Source: Bacteroidota bacterium (GTDB lineage Bacteria > Bacteroidota > Rhodothermia > Rhodothermales > UBA10348). Taken from it: 8,267 nucleotides of DNA. Where the stretch lies: NCBI GenBank assembly GCA_004356385.1, contig SMXL01000146.1:1-8267 (forward strand), given 5' to 3'. Each line of letters starts with the position of its first letter. Position 1 is the stretch's first letter. The notes under the pieces are model-generated. The model made no database searches. It was given only the letters and a program-made list of their open reading frames with translations, and was not told the origin of the DNA. Position numbers and translations under genes: made by a program. Below, piece after piece: positions 1 through 7,845 of this stretch.

Positions 1-709
1 ATTCTTGATGAGACGCCGAGTCTGACTCGTCATTGGATGCTACAAAATCGCGTTTGATCACCATTCCCGATTGCGTCCAGTCAGTCTCGCCAACAATCGC
101 AAGAGTCAGGCGCTTTCGAAACATTTTTGATCGAAAATAGGCCTCGATCTCGGCGACGGATATCGATTCGAGTTGTTCGATTTCAACCAGTGGTTCATGT
201 TCATAGAAGGGGTGATCAGGACTGAACACGGTCCGCGATAGAGCTCCGCTGGCCATGGTAGACGTCTCCGACATATTTCTCCGAAGGGCTGCTTCGTATC
301 GACCCTTTAGTAGCGTCAGTTCCGATTCTGAAAAAGATGGCTCATTGAGCTGTTCGGCCAATAACGACAGCACCTTGGGGATATCTTCGGCCAAGGATCT
401 ACCCGATACACGAACTCGAACACCGTCGGTAGAAAAGTTGATTTCAGCCCCAATGCTCTCCAAATCATTTGCCAGCTCGATTTTACTCCTCGACTGTGTT
501 CCCTTGTCCAGCATCGAGACCGTAATGTTTCTAACCAGCTCCTCACCTGCCCCGAAATCCGGTACGCATTTGAATGACCCGCTGAAGGAAACTACGTTCG
601 TAACGGGAGCTCGCAGCAAGATATACGTTCCGCTGTCGAGTTCGTGAACCTCGGTACGCTCCCCGTAATCGGATCCCAAATTCTGGCTCGTCGTGTGACC
701 TGATTCCAT
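1..709 (-). CDS. M16-family (insulinase-like) peptidase homologue, N-terminal 236 residues, lacks HxxEH
   Basis: This frame is open from an ATG at 709 to the window edge, so only the N-terminal 236 residues are visible and the 3' end is missing. The fold is recognisable as M16: an opening 'ELDSGTYILLRAP' strand (residues 23-35), then the LxxxMLDKGT stretch (residues 58-71), 'LESIGAEINFSTDGVRV', and a helical 'LLAEQLNEPSFSESELTLLKGR' segment. In active M16 enzymes the zinc site HxxEH sits where residues 60-64 read R-N-I-T-V, so this domain should not bind zinc there. It resembles the non-catalytic subunit or second domain of M16 proteins. There is no signal peptide, suggesting a cytoplasmic location, unless the true start lies elsewhere; no in-frame start codon was found in the roughly 60 nt upstream that I read. 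The gene starts 20 nt after the stop of the beta-propeller gene, with no Shine-Dalgarno sequence, and is probably last or near last in the mutS-purD unit. Whether a catalytic domain follows is unknown. Confidence 0.8.
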   Translation of the reverse strand, partial: MESGHTTSQNLGSDYGERTEVHELDSGTYILLRAPVTNVVSFSGSFKCVPDFGAGEELVRNITVSMLDKGTQSRSKIELANDLESIGAEINFSTDGVRVRVSGRSLAEDIPKVLSLLAEQLNEPSFSESELTLLKGRYEAALRRNMSETSTMASGALSRTVFSPDHPFYEHEPLVEIEQLESISVAEIEAYFRSKMFRKRLTLAIVGETDWTQSGMVIKRDFVASNDESDSASHQE

Positions 710-729
710 AGAAATATGGCGTGTGGTAG

Positions 730-1650
730 TTAGTGGATCTGAACGAAATAAAGTGATCGTTCGGTGAGGAGTATCCAGCGACTACTGGATTTAACAGCGT
801 CGACAAGAGAGTCGATTGTCTGGACATAGGTCTCCTCGATGCGCGTTCCGGTCGAATCGAATTCGACGAGACGATGGGGCATTACTGTCAAAATTCCATT
901 TGGAGTCCGAGTTACCGAGCGAATCTCTGTAAGTAGTCCTTCTGAAAGCGTTCGAACGTACGTCCCGAACAGGTCGTAGATTATCACACAAGCACAGTCC
1001 AGGTCAGCGACATATAGCAGATCTTCGGTGACCAACAGATCAACGGGCTCGACCAGGGATCCTGGGCCTTGACCGGGACGACCAATCCACCACTTATTTC
1101 TCCGTTCGCGATCCCAGCGAATGACCACGTTGGCCTGAGCACTGACGACGTACAGGTCATCCGCCGGAGAAGAAGATACTGCGATCGGGCGTCCGTCAGC
1201 CAAGACCTTGAACTGCGCCTCCCCCGTTCTAAAACTGGGGTCCGTTTCATCCGCTCCTTCAGCTGGGTTCGAACTCACAGGTAGGCTCTCAATAAATCGA
1301 AATTCCTTTGTAAATCGTTGTACTCGCCCATTTTCGGTGTCGGCAACGTTGATAACCAACCCAAGGGCAGGATCCACATCCCTCGGATCATCAAACTGGC
1401 CTTCGGAAAGCCCTGGGCCCCCTAGTCGGCGAAGATGTTGGCCATCTTCAGAAAAAACGTGAACTACGCTCCTGTCCCGATCCGGTACGTATATCAATCC
1501 GTCAGGTGAAATACCCAAATGGGAAGCGCGAGTAAACTCAAACACAGGCGTTTCGACGAATAGCGTATCTGAACTCTGCCCAAGGCATGTCGAAATGGAG
1601 CCTATGGAAAACGCGAAGAGTGCGTAGAAACGAAAATTGAATCTGCTCAT
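730..1650 (-). CDS. Secreted NHL-repeat / six-bladed beta-propeller protein
   Basis: The 306-residue product begins with a short basic segment and a hydrophobic stretch (about residues 8-24, ending CLGQ), which looks like a signal peptide with cleavage near Gln25. Cys22 is preceded by S-T rather than a good lipobox, so a lipoprotein is less likely. The mature part carries propeller strands of the NHL type: 'SPDGLIYVPDRDRSVVHVFSEDG' style (residues about 48-70), then 'GLSEGQFDDPRDV' and 'VADTENGRVQRF', then 'GQGPGSLVEPVDLLV' followed by 'LLYVADLDCACVIIYD'. NHL propellers usually bind proteins, peptides or glycans; no catalytic residue set is evident and the ligand cannot be read from sequence. 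The ATG overlaps the purD stop as ATGA, implying translational coupling. The length suits a single propeller. The cellular site is probably periplasm or exterior. Confidence 0.8.
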   Translation of the reverse strand: MSRFNFRFYALFAFSIGSISTCLGQSSDTLFVETPVFEFTRASHLGISPDGLIYVPDRDRSVVHVFSEDGQHLRRLGGPGLSEGQFDDPRDVDPALGLVINVADTENGRVQRFTKEFRFIESLPVSSNPAEGADETDPSFRTGEAQFKVLADGRPIAVSSSPADDLYVVSAQANVVIRWDRERRNKWWIGRPGQGPGSLVEPVDLLVTEDLLYVADLDCACVIIYDLFGTYVRTLSEGLLTEIRSVTRTPNGILTVMPHRLVEFDSTGTRIEETYVQTIDSLVDAVKSSSRWILLTERSLYFVQIH

Positions 1651-2939
1651 AAAAGTGTGGTTCGTGCCAGGCCTTTCTCTCCGATGTCGCGCCGATAAAA
1701 TTGGCCTTCAAATGCGATCGTTCTCACGCCTTCATAGGCCCGATCGACGGCTTCCAACAAATCGGAACCCAGGCCCGTAACCGCCAATACCCGACCTCCG
1801 GACGTCACCGAATCGCCTGCATCGTTGACCGCGACCCCCGCCTGGTAAACAAACGTTTTTTCACGACCTGCAGTGGCTCCGATTCCTGAAATCGTCTTCC
1901 CTTTCTCGTAAGTACGAGGATATCCCTCCGATGCCAAGACGACGCATGCTGCCGACTCGTTCGAAATCTCCAACTCGTAGTCGGATAAACAGCCGTCCGC
2001 GACGGAGCGGAAAAGCTCGGCGATGTCCGATTTAATGAGCGGCAGTACAACCTGTGACTCCGGATCTCCCAGCCGGCAATTGAATTCCACAACCTTTGGG
2101 CCTTCAGCCGTAATCATCAGGCCGCAGTAGAGTATCCCGGAGTAGGGGCTCCCCTCCTTTCGCATTCCCTCCAATGTCGGCTCAACGACAGTTCGACACA
2201 CTTCGTCCAGCAACTCTTCGGTCATAACAGGCGCGGGCGCATACGCTCCCATCCCACCCGTATTCGGTCCTGTATCGCCATCCCCAACTCGTTTGTGATC
2301 CTGGGCGGTAGGAAGAATGACATAGTCCGTGCCATCCGTCACGGCGAATACACTGGCTTCCTCTCCCTCCATGAAGCTCTCAATCACAATTTCCTCGCCC
2401 GCGTCCCCCATGGAATTATCGTGAAGGATGGCCGAGACCGCCTCCAGAGCATTTTCTTCAGACATACAGACGATCGCACCCTTGCCTGCAGCCAGTCCAC
2501 TTGCTTTCACAACGACCGGAGCGCCATGGGTTCGAATGTATGCGAGTGCCTCGTCAACGTTGGAGCGATGAAATAATTGGTAAGAGGCCGTCGGAATTCC
2601 GTTTTTTTCCATGAAGAACTTGGCGAAGGCCTTTGACCCTTCCAACCGGGCGGCAAGCATCGTCGGACCCACCACAGATACGTTTTTTTCTTTGAGTCGA
2701 TCTGCCAGTCCCAAGACGAGCGGTATCTCAGGTCCGACAATGACCATATCAATCGCTTCCCGCGTAGCGTAGCGACAAAGTGCGTCGACGTCGTCAGCGG
2801 CGATCGAGACGTTCATTCCGAATGCCGCCGTACCCGCGTTTCCAGGAGCTGTCGTAATCTGATGTTCGTTGACGGTTTCGGCAAGAGACTGAACGATCGC
2901 GTGTTCGCGACCACCGCCTCCAACGACTAGGATTTTCAT
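1647..2939 (-). CDS. purD: Phosphoribosylamine--glycine ligase (GARS)
   Basis: This enzyme joins glycine to 5-phosphoribosylamine using ATP, giving glycinamide ribonucleotide and ADP, the second step of de novo purine synthesis in the cytoplasm. The 430-residue length is normal for monofunctional bacterial PurD. Visible landmarks are the N-terminal VVGGGGREHA (residues 5-14), GPEIPLVLGLAD (69-80), the ATP-grasp stretch VVKASGLAAGKG (143-154), the QDHKRVGDGDTGPNTGGMG region (213-231), and the family signature RLGDPESQ (289-296) with the preceding metal-site VVEFNCR. It lies 33 nt after the mutS stop and overlaps the next gene by four bases, so it sits inside an apparent operon. No Shine-Dalgarno sequence precedes the ATG. 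All expected motifs are intact, with no sign of truncation, fusion to PurM/PurN, or frameshift. Confidence 0.98.
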   Translation of the reverse strand: MKILVVGGGGREHAIVQSLAETVNEHQITTAPGNAGTAAFGMNVSIAADDVDALCRYATREAIDMVIVGPEIPLVLGLADRLKEKNVSVVGPTMLAARLEGSKAFAKFFMEKNGIPTASYQLFHRSNVDEALAYIRTHGAPVVVKASGLAAGKGAIVCMSEENALEAVSAILHDNSMGDAGEEIVIESFMEGEEASVFAVTDGTDYVILPTAQDHKRVGDGDTGPNTGGMGAYAPAPVMTEELLDEVCRTVVEPTLEGMRKEGSPYSGILYCGLMITAEGPKVVEFNCRLGDPESQVVLPLIKSDIAELFRSVADGCLSDYELEISNESAACVVLASEGYPRTYEKGKTISGIGATAGREKTFVYQAGVAVNDAGDSVTSGGRVLAVTGLGSDLLEAVDRAYEGVRTIAFEGQFYRRDIGEKGLARTTLL

Positions 2940-2972
2940 GGATTAGTTAGACGTGGTTACTGCGAATGACGC

Positions 2973-5663
2973 TCACAATGATCGATCCCTGGTCATCTTC
3001 TTCAGGTCAGCCAGTGCCACCAGAGCATCAATCGGCGTCAACTGATCCAGATCCAACGATTCAATTCGTTCTTTGATTTCCGCCGCGACCGGATCTGTTA
3101 AATCGGTAAACAAAGACATCTGACTTGATGAGGACTCAGGAATAGGCCTTCGGGGTCCGATGTAACCAGATTCCTCTCTGACTTCGTCCATGATCTCTTC
3201 GACCTCCAACTGTTGACTCTCGAGGTGACGAAGGATCGCGTGAGCCCTGCGAAGAACCGATTCGGGGAGACCGGCCATCCGTGCCACCTCGATGCCGTAC
3301 GAGTGATCAGCTCCACCCTCAACCAGCTTTCTCAGGAAAATAATTCTCCCGTCGTGTTCTTGTACCTGAATGTTGAAGTTTTGAACTCGGACCAGTCGGT
3401 CCGCCAACTCGTTGAGCTCATGGTAGTGTGTCGCAAACAGCGTCCGGGCGGCAACCTGTTCTTCATCGTGCAAGAATTCGACGAGTGCCCACGCAATGGA
3501 GAGGCCATCGAACGTGCTCGTTCCTCTTCCTACTTCATCCAATAATATGAGCGATGAGGGCGAGGCACTGTTCAGAATGTTCGCTGTTTCATTCATTTCC
3601 ACGAGGAACGTACTCTCACCAGCCGCCAAATTATCCGAGGCGCCCACACGCGTGAAGATTCGATCGACGATCCCGACGGTCGCACTCTTGGCCGGTACAA
3701 ATGAACCGACTTGAGCCATTAGAACGATGAGACCCACTTGCCTCAACACCACACTTTTACCTGCCATATTCGGGCCGGTGATGATCAGGATCTGATTCGA
3801 TTCTGAATCCAATCGGACATCGTTGGGAATGAATGACTCCCCGACCGGTAGAACCTGTTCAACAACCGGGTGGCGACCGGCTTGGATATGCAACTCAGTG
3901 GACTGATCGACGTCAGGTCTGACATAATTGTTGCGGCGTGCGGCCTCCGCGAAGGACGCAAATACGTCGAGCGTAGCCAATAGATGACCATTAACCTGGA
4001 GATCTGGAATGAAGACAGAAGTCTTGGAAACTATCTCCTCAAACAGCTCCGCTTCAAGGCTCTTAATTTCGTCTTCGGCGCCAAGGATCCGCTCTTCATA
4101 CTGCTTCAGCTCCTCGGTGATGTAACGTTCGGCGTTTACCAGCGTCTGTTTTCTGATCCAATTCTCAGGTACCCGGTCTTTGTGGGTGTTCGTCACCTCC
4201 AGATAGTACCCGAATACCCTATTGAAACCGATTTTGAGGCTTGAAATACCGGTCCGTTCCGACTCGTTCTTCTGCAGCTTGGTAAGCCACTCCTTTCCGG
4301 AGCTGGAAAGCTCTCGCAGTTCATCGAGCTGCGTATGAAATCCGGTGCGAATGACACCCCCGTCCTTCAGGGTCGGAGGCGGTTCATCAACGATCGTGGA
4401 TTCGATGTGAGCAACCAGCTCGTCAAGCAGAATGAGTCTGTTTCCAAGGTCTGAAAGAACCTTTTCAGAGGAGTTTTTCAATCCGGTCTGAATCGACGGA
4501 ATAAGGCGCAGCGTGTCTCTGAGATATATCAGGTCTCTAGGAGAAACGCGTCGTACTGCAATTTTCGCAGCAATCCGTTCAAGATCACCGACCGGAATGA
4601 GCAGATCCTGAAATTTTTCCAGCAGCTTTTTCTTCTTGAAAAGAGCTTCGACGGCCGACTGACGATGGTGAATCGCATCCATCGATCGGAGCGGTCGAAG
4701 GAGCCACGAGCGAAGAAGGCGCCCCCCCATGGCTGTTTTTGTGTGATCGAGAATCTGGATGAGTGTTCCGTCACGGGTTCCTTGATTCAGCGACGATACG
4801 AGTTCGAGGTTTCGTCGGGTTTGCTCGTCGAGAAGCATGAAATCCGACGTGTCAAACCTAGAAATAGGCTGGAGATGGGTGACTCTTGCTTTTTGCGTTT
4901 CCTGGAGATAGTGCAGAATGGCCCCCGCGGCCACCATTCCAACTTCCAAATCGTCGACACCAAATCCCTTGAGTGAATGGGTGCCAAAATGTGTCGTGAG
5001 CAGATCTCTGGCGTACTCCGATTTAAAGACCCAGTCGTCGAGTCCCGTAATTAGGAACTCCACATTGCGAACTGCGTCGAGCTCATTCTTCTTGCTCGAC
5101 TCCAACAAAACTTCGGCAGGAGAAACAGTTTGAAGAACGGCGGCCAGATCGCCCGTCGCTACTTCGGCTACAGAAAATTCTCCTGTTGAAGCATCTGCAA
5201 ATGCCACGCCCACGATGTCAGATGCCCTCGGACCAACTTCTCTATGGACGGCTGCAATGAACTGGGACTGCTTCGGTTCAAGTAACTGATCCCTGAACGA
5301 CACTCCGGGGGTTACGATCTCTACAACGTCTCTCTTGACAATGGATTTTGCTTTCTTCGGGTCTTCGAGTTGTTCGCAAATTGCAACCCGTAGACCCGCT
5401 CGAACCAGTTTCGGTAGATAGTTGTCGATAGCATGATGAGGAAACCCCGCTAGAGGCACATCGGCTGCCTGGCCATTGGAACGCTTGGTCAGCGTAATGC
5501 CCAGCACATCGTGAACGAGACGGGCATCCTCATCAAACGTCTCGTAGAAATCTCCCATCCGAAACAGCAATACCGTACCCGGGTGGCGTGCCTTGATCGC
5601 GAAGTACTGCTTCATTAGAGGCGTCTGTCCTTTCACCCCTTTCGATTTTGTACTTTTAGGCAT
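2973..5663 (-). CDS. mutS: DNA mismatch repair ATPase MutS
   Basis: MutS recognises base mismatches and small loops behind the replication fork and recruits MutL. I chose the ATG at 5663 (896 residues): its product begins MPKSTKSK and quickly reaches the conserved 'TPLMKQYFAIK' opening. An in-frame ATG at 5735 would add 24 residues without MutS character. In the short numbering the mismatch-reading Phe-Tyr-Glu is at 39-41, the connector and lever domains follow, the clamp region lies near 470-545, the Walker A GPNMAGKS at 630-637, the Walker B LILLDEVGRGTSTFDG at 705-720, and the ATHYHEL switch at 744-750. The C-terminal part has QMSLF (848-852), a match to the beta-clamp binding consensus and close to QMSLL of E. 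coli MutS, and a final tetramerisation-like helix region with DLDQLTPIDAL. It appears complete. It is the first gene of a likely unit with purD, and no strong Shine-Dalgarno sequence precedes it. Confidence 0.98.
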   Translation of the reverse strand: MPKSTKSKGVKGQTPLMKQYFAIKARHPGTVLLFRMGDFYETFDEDARLVHDVLGITLTKRSNGQAADVPLAGFPHHAIDNYLPKLVRAGLRVAICEQLEDPKKAKSIVKRDVVEIVTPGVSFRDQLLEPKQSQFIAAVHREVGPRASDIVGVAFADASTGEFSVAEVATGDLAAVLQTVSPAEVLLESSKKNELDAVRNVEFLITGLDDWVFKSEYARDLLTTHFGTHSLKGFGVDDLEVGMVAAGAILHYLQETQKARVTHLQPISRFDTSDFMLLDEQTRRNLELVSSLNQGTRDGTLIQILDHTKTAMGGRLLRSWLLRPLRSMDAIHHRQSAVEALFKKKKLLEKFQDLLIPVGDLERIAAKIAVRRVSPRDLIYLRDTLRLIPSIQTGLKNSSEKVLSDLGNRLILLDELVAHIESTIVDEPPPTLKDGGVIRTGFHTQLDELRELSSSGKEWLTKLQKNESERTGISSLKIGFNRVFGYYLEVTNTHKDRVPENWIRKQTLVNAERYITEELKQYEERILGAEDEIKSLEAELFEEIVSKTSVFIPDLQVNGHLLATLDVFASFAEAARRNNYVRPDVDQSTELHIQAGRHPVVEQVLPVGESFIPNDVRLDSESNQILIITGPNMAGKSVVLRQVGLIVLMAQVGSFVPAKSATVGIVDRIFTRVGASDNLAAGESTFLVEMNETANILNSASPSSLILLDEVGRGTSTFDGLSIAWALVEFLHDEEQVAARTLFATHYHELNELADRLVRVQNFNIQVQEHDGRIIFLRKLVEGGADHSYGIEVARMAGLPESVLRRAHAILRHLESQQLEVEEIMDEVREESGYIGPRRPIPESSSSQMSLFTDLTDPVAAEIKERIESLDLDQLTPIDALVALADLKKMTRDRSL

Positions 5664-5867
5664 TCTGGTTGAAATCTTTAAGCGATCAGAATCCGCTTGG
5701 TCCGCTGGACAAATGGGCGCGTAAATTGGGATCAAACCCAGTCGCTGAAGCTAGCTTTTGGAGGAGGCATTCGCAACGCTCATCGAGTTCGTCTCGATTG
5801 CCCGAGATGCTGAGGCAGGCGACCGCTCGAACTACACGAATATCCAACCACCATTTTCTTCGTCTAC
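5664..5867. promoter_or_regulatory. Divergent spacer between mutS and the sulfurtransferase gene
   Basis: These 204 nt must hold the start signals for both divergent genes, by position. On the plus strand there is a weak match to the Bacteroidota-type promoter: TTG at 5726-5728 and TAGCTTTT at 5752-5759 (consensus TAnnTTTG), with a 23-nt spacer, which would leave an untranslated leader of about 100 nt. I see no comparably good match on the minus strand. A purine-rich GGAGGAGG lies at 5760-5767 on the plus strand but has no start codon at usable distance. A short imperfect hairpin, TGGG-N6-CCCA, lies around 5726-5740 without a following T-run, so it is not a terminator. The regulatory assignment rests on location; the promoter match is weak. 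Confidence 0.35.
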
Positions 5868-6743
5868 ATGCCCGGCCCTCAGTCGAGTCTTCATTGGACC
5901 ACACTTGTGGGAGCGACGGAACTCAGTGATTCACTGGATGATCCGAACCTGGTTATCGTCGATTGTCGGTTCGCCCTTGCCGATGCGGCTGCCGGACGAA
6001 CGGAATTCGACGCCCTACATATCGTGAATGCGCGTTATGCAAACCTGGACGAGGATCTTTCGGGACCGATCATTCCTGGTGAAACAGGACGCCATCCGTT
6101 ACCATCCGTAAAAACGTTCGAAGAAACTCTGGGGCGTTTGGGTATAGACCATTCAAGCCAGGTCGTTGTGTACGACGGATTTGGAGGCGCTTTTGCCTCA
6201 CGGTTGTGGTGGCTGCTTCAGTGGGTAGGACATGGCCGCGTCGCGGTTCTCGATGGAGGGTGGCAAAGGTGGATAGGCCACGAGTTTGCGACTACCGCCG
6301 AACAGCCGACGTATTCAAGAACAGAGTTCCGCGCGTCGATTCGAAACGAGATGCAAGTCTCGGCTGAGGAGGTCGAACAGGTTCTTGATAATCCGGACTG
6401 GCGCATTCTCGATGCGAGGGACGTCGAGCGATATCGAGGCGAATTCGAACCCATCGATCCGGTTTCTGGGCATATTCCCGGTGCCCTCTCTGCCCCATTC
6501 AAAGAAAACCTGGACGCGGAGCAATGTTTTCTTTCGCCTGAGATTTTAAGAGCGCGATTCGAATCGATCGTCGGGCAGATTGATCCAGAGCATACGATCA
6601 GTTATTGCGGCTCGGGTGTCACGGGCGCCCACAATGCCCTCGCCATGAAACATGCGGGACTGGGGATGCCCAGGCTTTACGCCGGTTCATGGAGCGAGTG
6701 GATTACGGATACGTCCCGACCGATCGCGGTCGGAAACGAATAA
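5868..6743 (+). CDS. sseA: Rhodanese-type sulfurtransferase, 3-mercaptopyruvate sulfurtransferase-like
   Basis: The enzyme moves a sulfane sulfur from 3-mercaptopyruvate or thiosulfate to an acceptor such as a thiol or cyanide through a persulfide on a catalytic cysteine. The 291-residue protein has the usual two tandem rhodanese domains: an N-terminal non-catalytic one (about 10-140, with VDCRF, 'NLDEDLSGP', VVVYDGFGG and VLDGGWQRW) and a C-terminal catalytic one (about 160-285, with LDARDVERYRGE, GHIPGA and the active-site loop CGSGVTG, Cys247). CGSGVT is characteristic of mercaptopyruvate sulfurtransferases; thiosulfate sulfurtransferases usually have CRKGVT. The substrate is therefore a family-level inference. 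In this frame a stop lies at 5811-5813 and this is the first ATG after it; no Shine-Dalgarno sequence is visible. There is no signal peptide, so it is probably cytoplasmic. It is transcribed away from mutS and converges on recA with one base between stops, so it seems to be a single-gene unit. Confidence 0.9.
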   Translation: MPGPQSSLHWTTLVGATELSDSLDDPNLVIVDCRFALADAAAGRTEFDALHIVNARYANLDEDLSGPIIPGETGRHPLPSVKTFEETLGRLGIDHSSQVVVYDGFGGAFASRLWWLLQWVGHGRVAVLDGGWQRWIGHEFATTAEQPTYSRTEFRASIRNEMQVSAEEVEQVLDNPDWRILDARDVERYRGEFEPIDPVSGHIPGALSAPFKENLDAEQCFLSPEILRARFESIVGQIDPEHTISYCGSGVTGAHNALAMKHAGLGMPRLYAGSWSEWITDTSRPIAVGNE

Positions 6744-6744
6744 G

Positions 6745-7845
6745 TCAGCCGGCGATCTCCACCGGTACTTGTTGTTCCGGTACCTCTTTATCCTCATCCT
6801 TCGCCTTCTTGTTTGCCTGGGCCTTGGAATCGGTATTCTCTTCGACAACGAACATTCCGAGGACATCTTTCACTTTGTGAACGATCTCTTCCCGCACGGT
6901 GTCGTTTTCTTCCAACCACAGTTTGACAGAATCGCGGCCTTGTCCCACCTTCACATCTCCATATGAATACCACGATCCGCTCTTCGTAATGATGTCATTC
7001 TCGACTGAGATGTCAACCAGTTCCCCAAGAAATGAGATACCGATACCGAATATAATATCAAACTCTGCAAACCGGAACGGAGGGGCCACCTTGTTCTTTA
7101 CGACTTTGACTCTCGTTCGATTCCCGACTACCACCGTCCCTTCTTTGATCGCGCCAATTCGGCGTATATCCAGCCGGATGGTAGCATAAAACTTAAGTGC
7201 CCTTCCACCGGTCGTGGTCTCGGGGCTTCCAAACATCACTCCGATCTTTTCCCTGATCTGATTGATGAATATGAGCACGGTTTTGGTTTTGTTGATCGTG
7301 CCCGTCAATTTCCGGAGTGCCTGACTCATCAAACGAGCTTGGAGTCCCATGTGACTGTCTCCCATATCGCCTTCGATCTCGGCTCGTGGAACAAGCGCGG
7401 CAACCGAGTCAATAACGATCACGTCAAGTGCACCACTGCGAATCAGCGTTTCACAAATATTCAGGGCGTCTTCCCCCGTGTCTGGCTGAGAAATCAGCAG
7501 GTTGTCCAAATCGACACCGAGCTTGGCAGCATACGACGCGTCCAGAGCATGCTCCGCGTCAATAAACGCACAGTTTCCACCCAATTTTTGGGCCTCAGCG
7601 ATAATATGTGTGGCCAATGTGGTCTTTCCGGAAGACTCCGGTCCGAAGATTTCCACCACGCGACCCCGTGGAACCCCGCCTACACCCAGAGCCGCATCCA
7701 GCGCCAGCGAACCGGTTGAAATGGTATCCATCCGCGTATCTGGGACATCTCCCATGCGCATGATGGCGCCTTTACCAAACGTTTTCTCGATCTGCTTGAG
7801 CGCCAGATCCAGCGCGCGCTGTTTAGCGGTTTCGTTCTTCTCCAT
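6745..7845 (-). CDS. recA: Recombinase RecA
   Basis: RecA forms filaments on single-stranded DNA, carries out homologous pairing and strand exchange, and serves as co-protease for LexA-type repressors where present. The 366-residue protein is of normal length. It shows the N-terminal helix with [11 protein letters not shown] (23-33), Walker A GPESSGKT (68-75), the catalytic-Glu region AEHALD (Glu98), Walker B VIVID (142-146), the DNA-binding loop 2 region (about 205-220, [16 protein letters not shown]), the [11 protein letters not shown] segment (247-257) that contacts ATP across the subunit interface, and an acidic, low-complexity C-terminal tail (about 335-366). Two positions differ from the common pattern: Phe259 where a polar or smaller residue is usual, and Ile268 in GIGIS where GEGIS is common. 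The ATG has no Shine-Dalgarno sequence. The gene lies downstream of a cinA-like gene on the same strand. No intein or truncation is present. Confidence 0.99.
   Translation of the reverse strand: MEKNETAKQRALDLALKQIEKTFGKGAIMRMGDVPDTRMDTISTGSLALDAALGVGGVPRGRVVEIFGPESSGKTTLATHIIAEAQKLGGNCAFIDAEHALDASYAAKLGVDLDNLLISQPDTGEDALNICETLIRSGALDVIVIDSVAALVPRAEIEGDMGDSHMGLQARLMSQALRKLTGTINKTKTVLIFINQIREKIGVMFGSPETTTGGRALKFYATIRLDIRRIGAIKEGTVVVGNRTRVKVVKNKVAPPFRFAEFDIIFGIGISFLGELVDISVENDIITKSGSWYSYGDVKVGQGRDSVKLWLEENDTVREEIVHKVKDVLGMFVVEENTDSKAQANKKAKDEDKEVPEQQVPVEIAG

Noticed and set aside
1069..1462. Plus-strand frames of 71 and 84 codons within the beta-propeller gene
   Set aside because: They are antisense to a convincing secreted propeller protein and have no recognised domain.
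5720..5760. T-loop-like GGTTTGATCC on the minus strand, possible tRNA
   Set aside because: The stem is only four pairs with a six-base loop, and no acceptor stem, D-arm or anticodon arm can be folded around it.
5686..5904. 72-codon minus-strand frame between mutS and the sulfurtransferase gene, with protein-like C-terminal half
   Set aside because: It overlaps the first 37 nt of the well-supported sulfurtransferase gene and the divergent promoter region, its N-terminal part is Arg/Trp/Cys-rich, and no family is recognised. A small gene upstream of mutS cannot be fully excluded.
5758..6027. Plus-strand frame from a TTG with GGAGGAGG nearby
   Set aside because: It runs out of frame through the sulfurtransferase gene and the purine-rich motif lies inside the frame rather than before its start, so it is a shadow.
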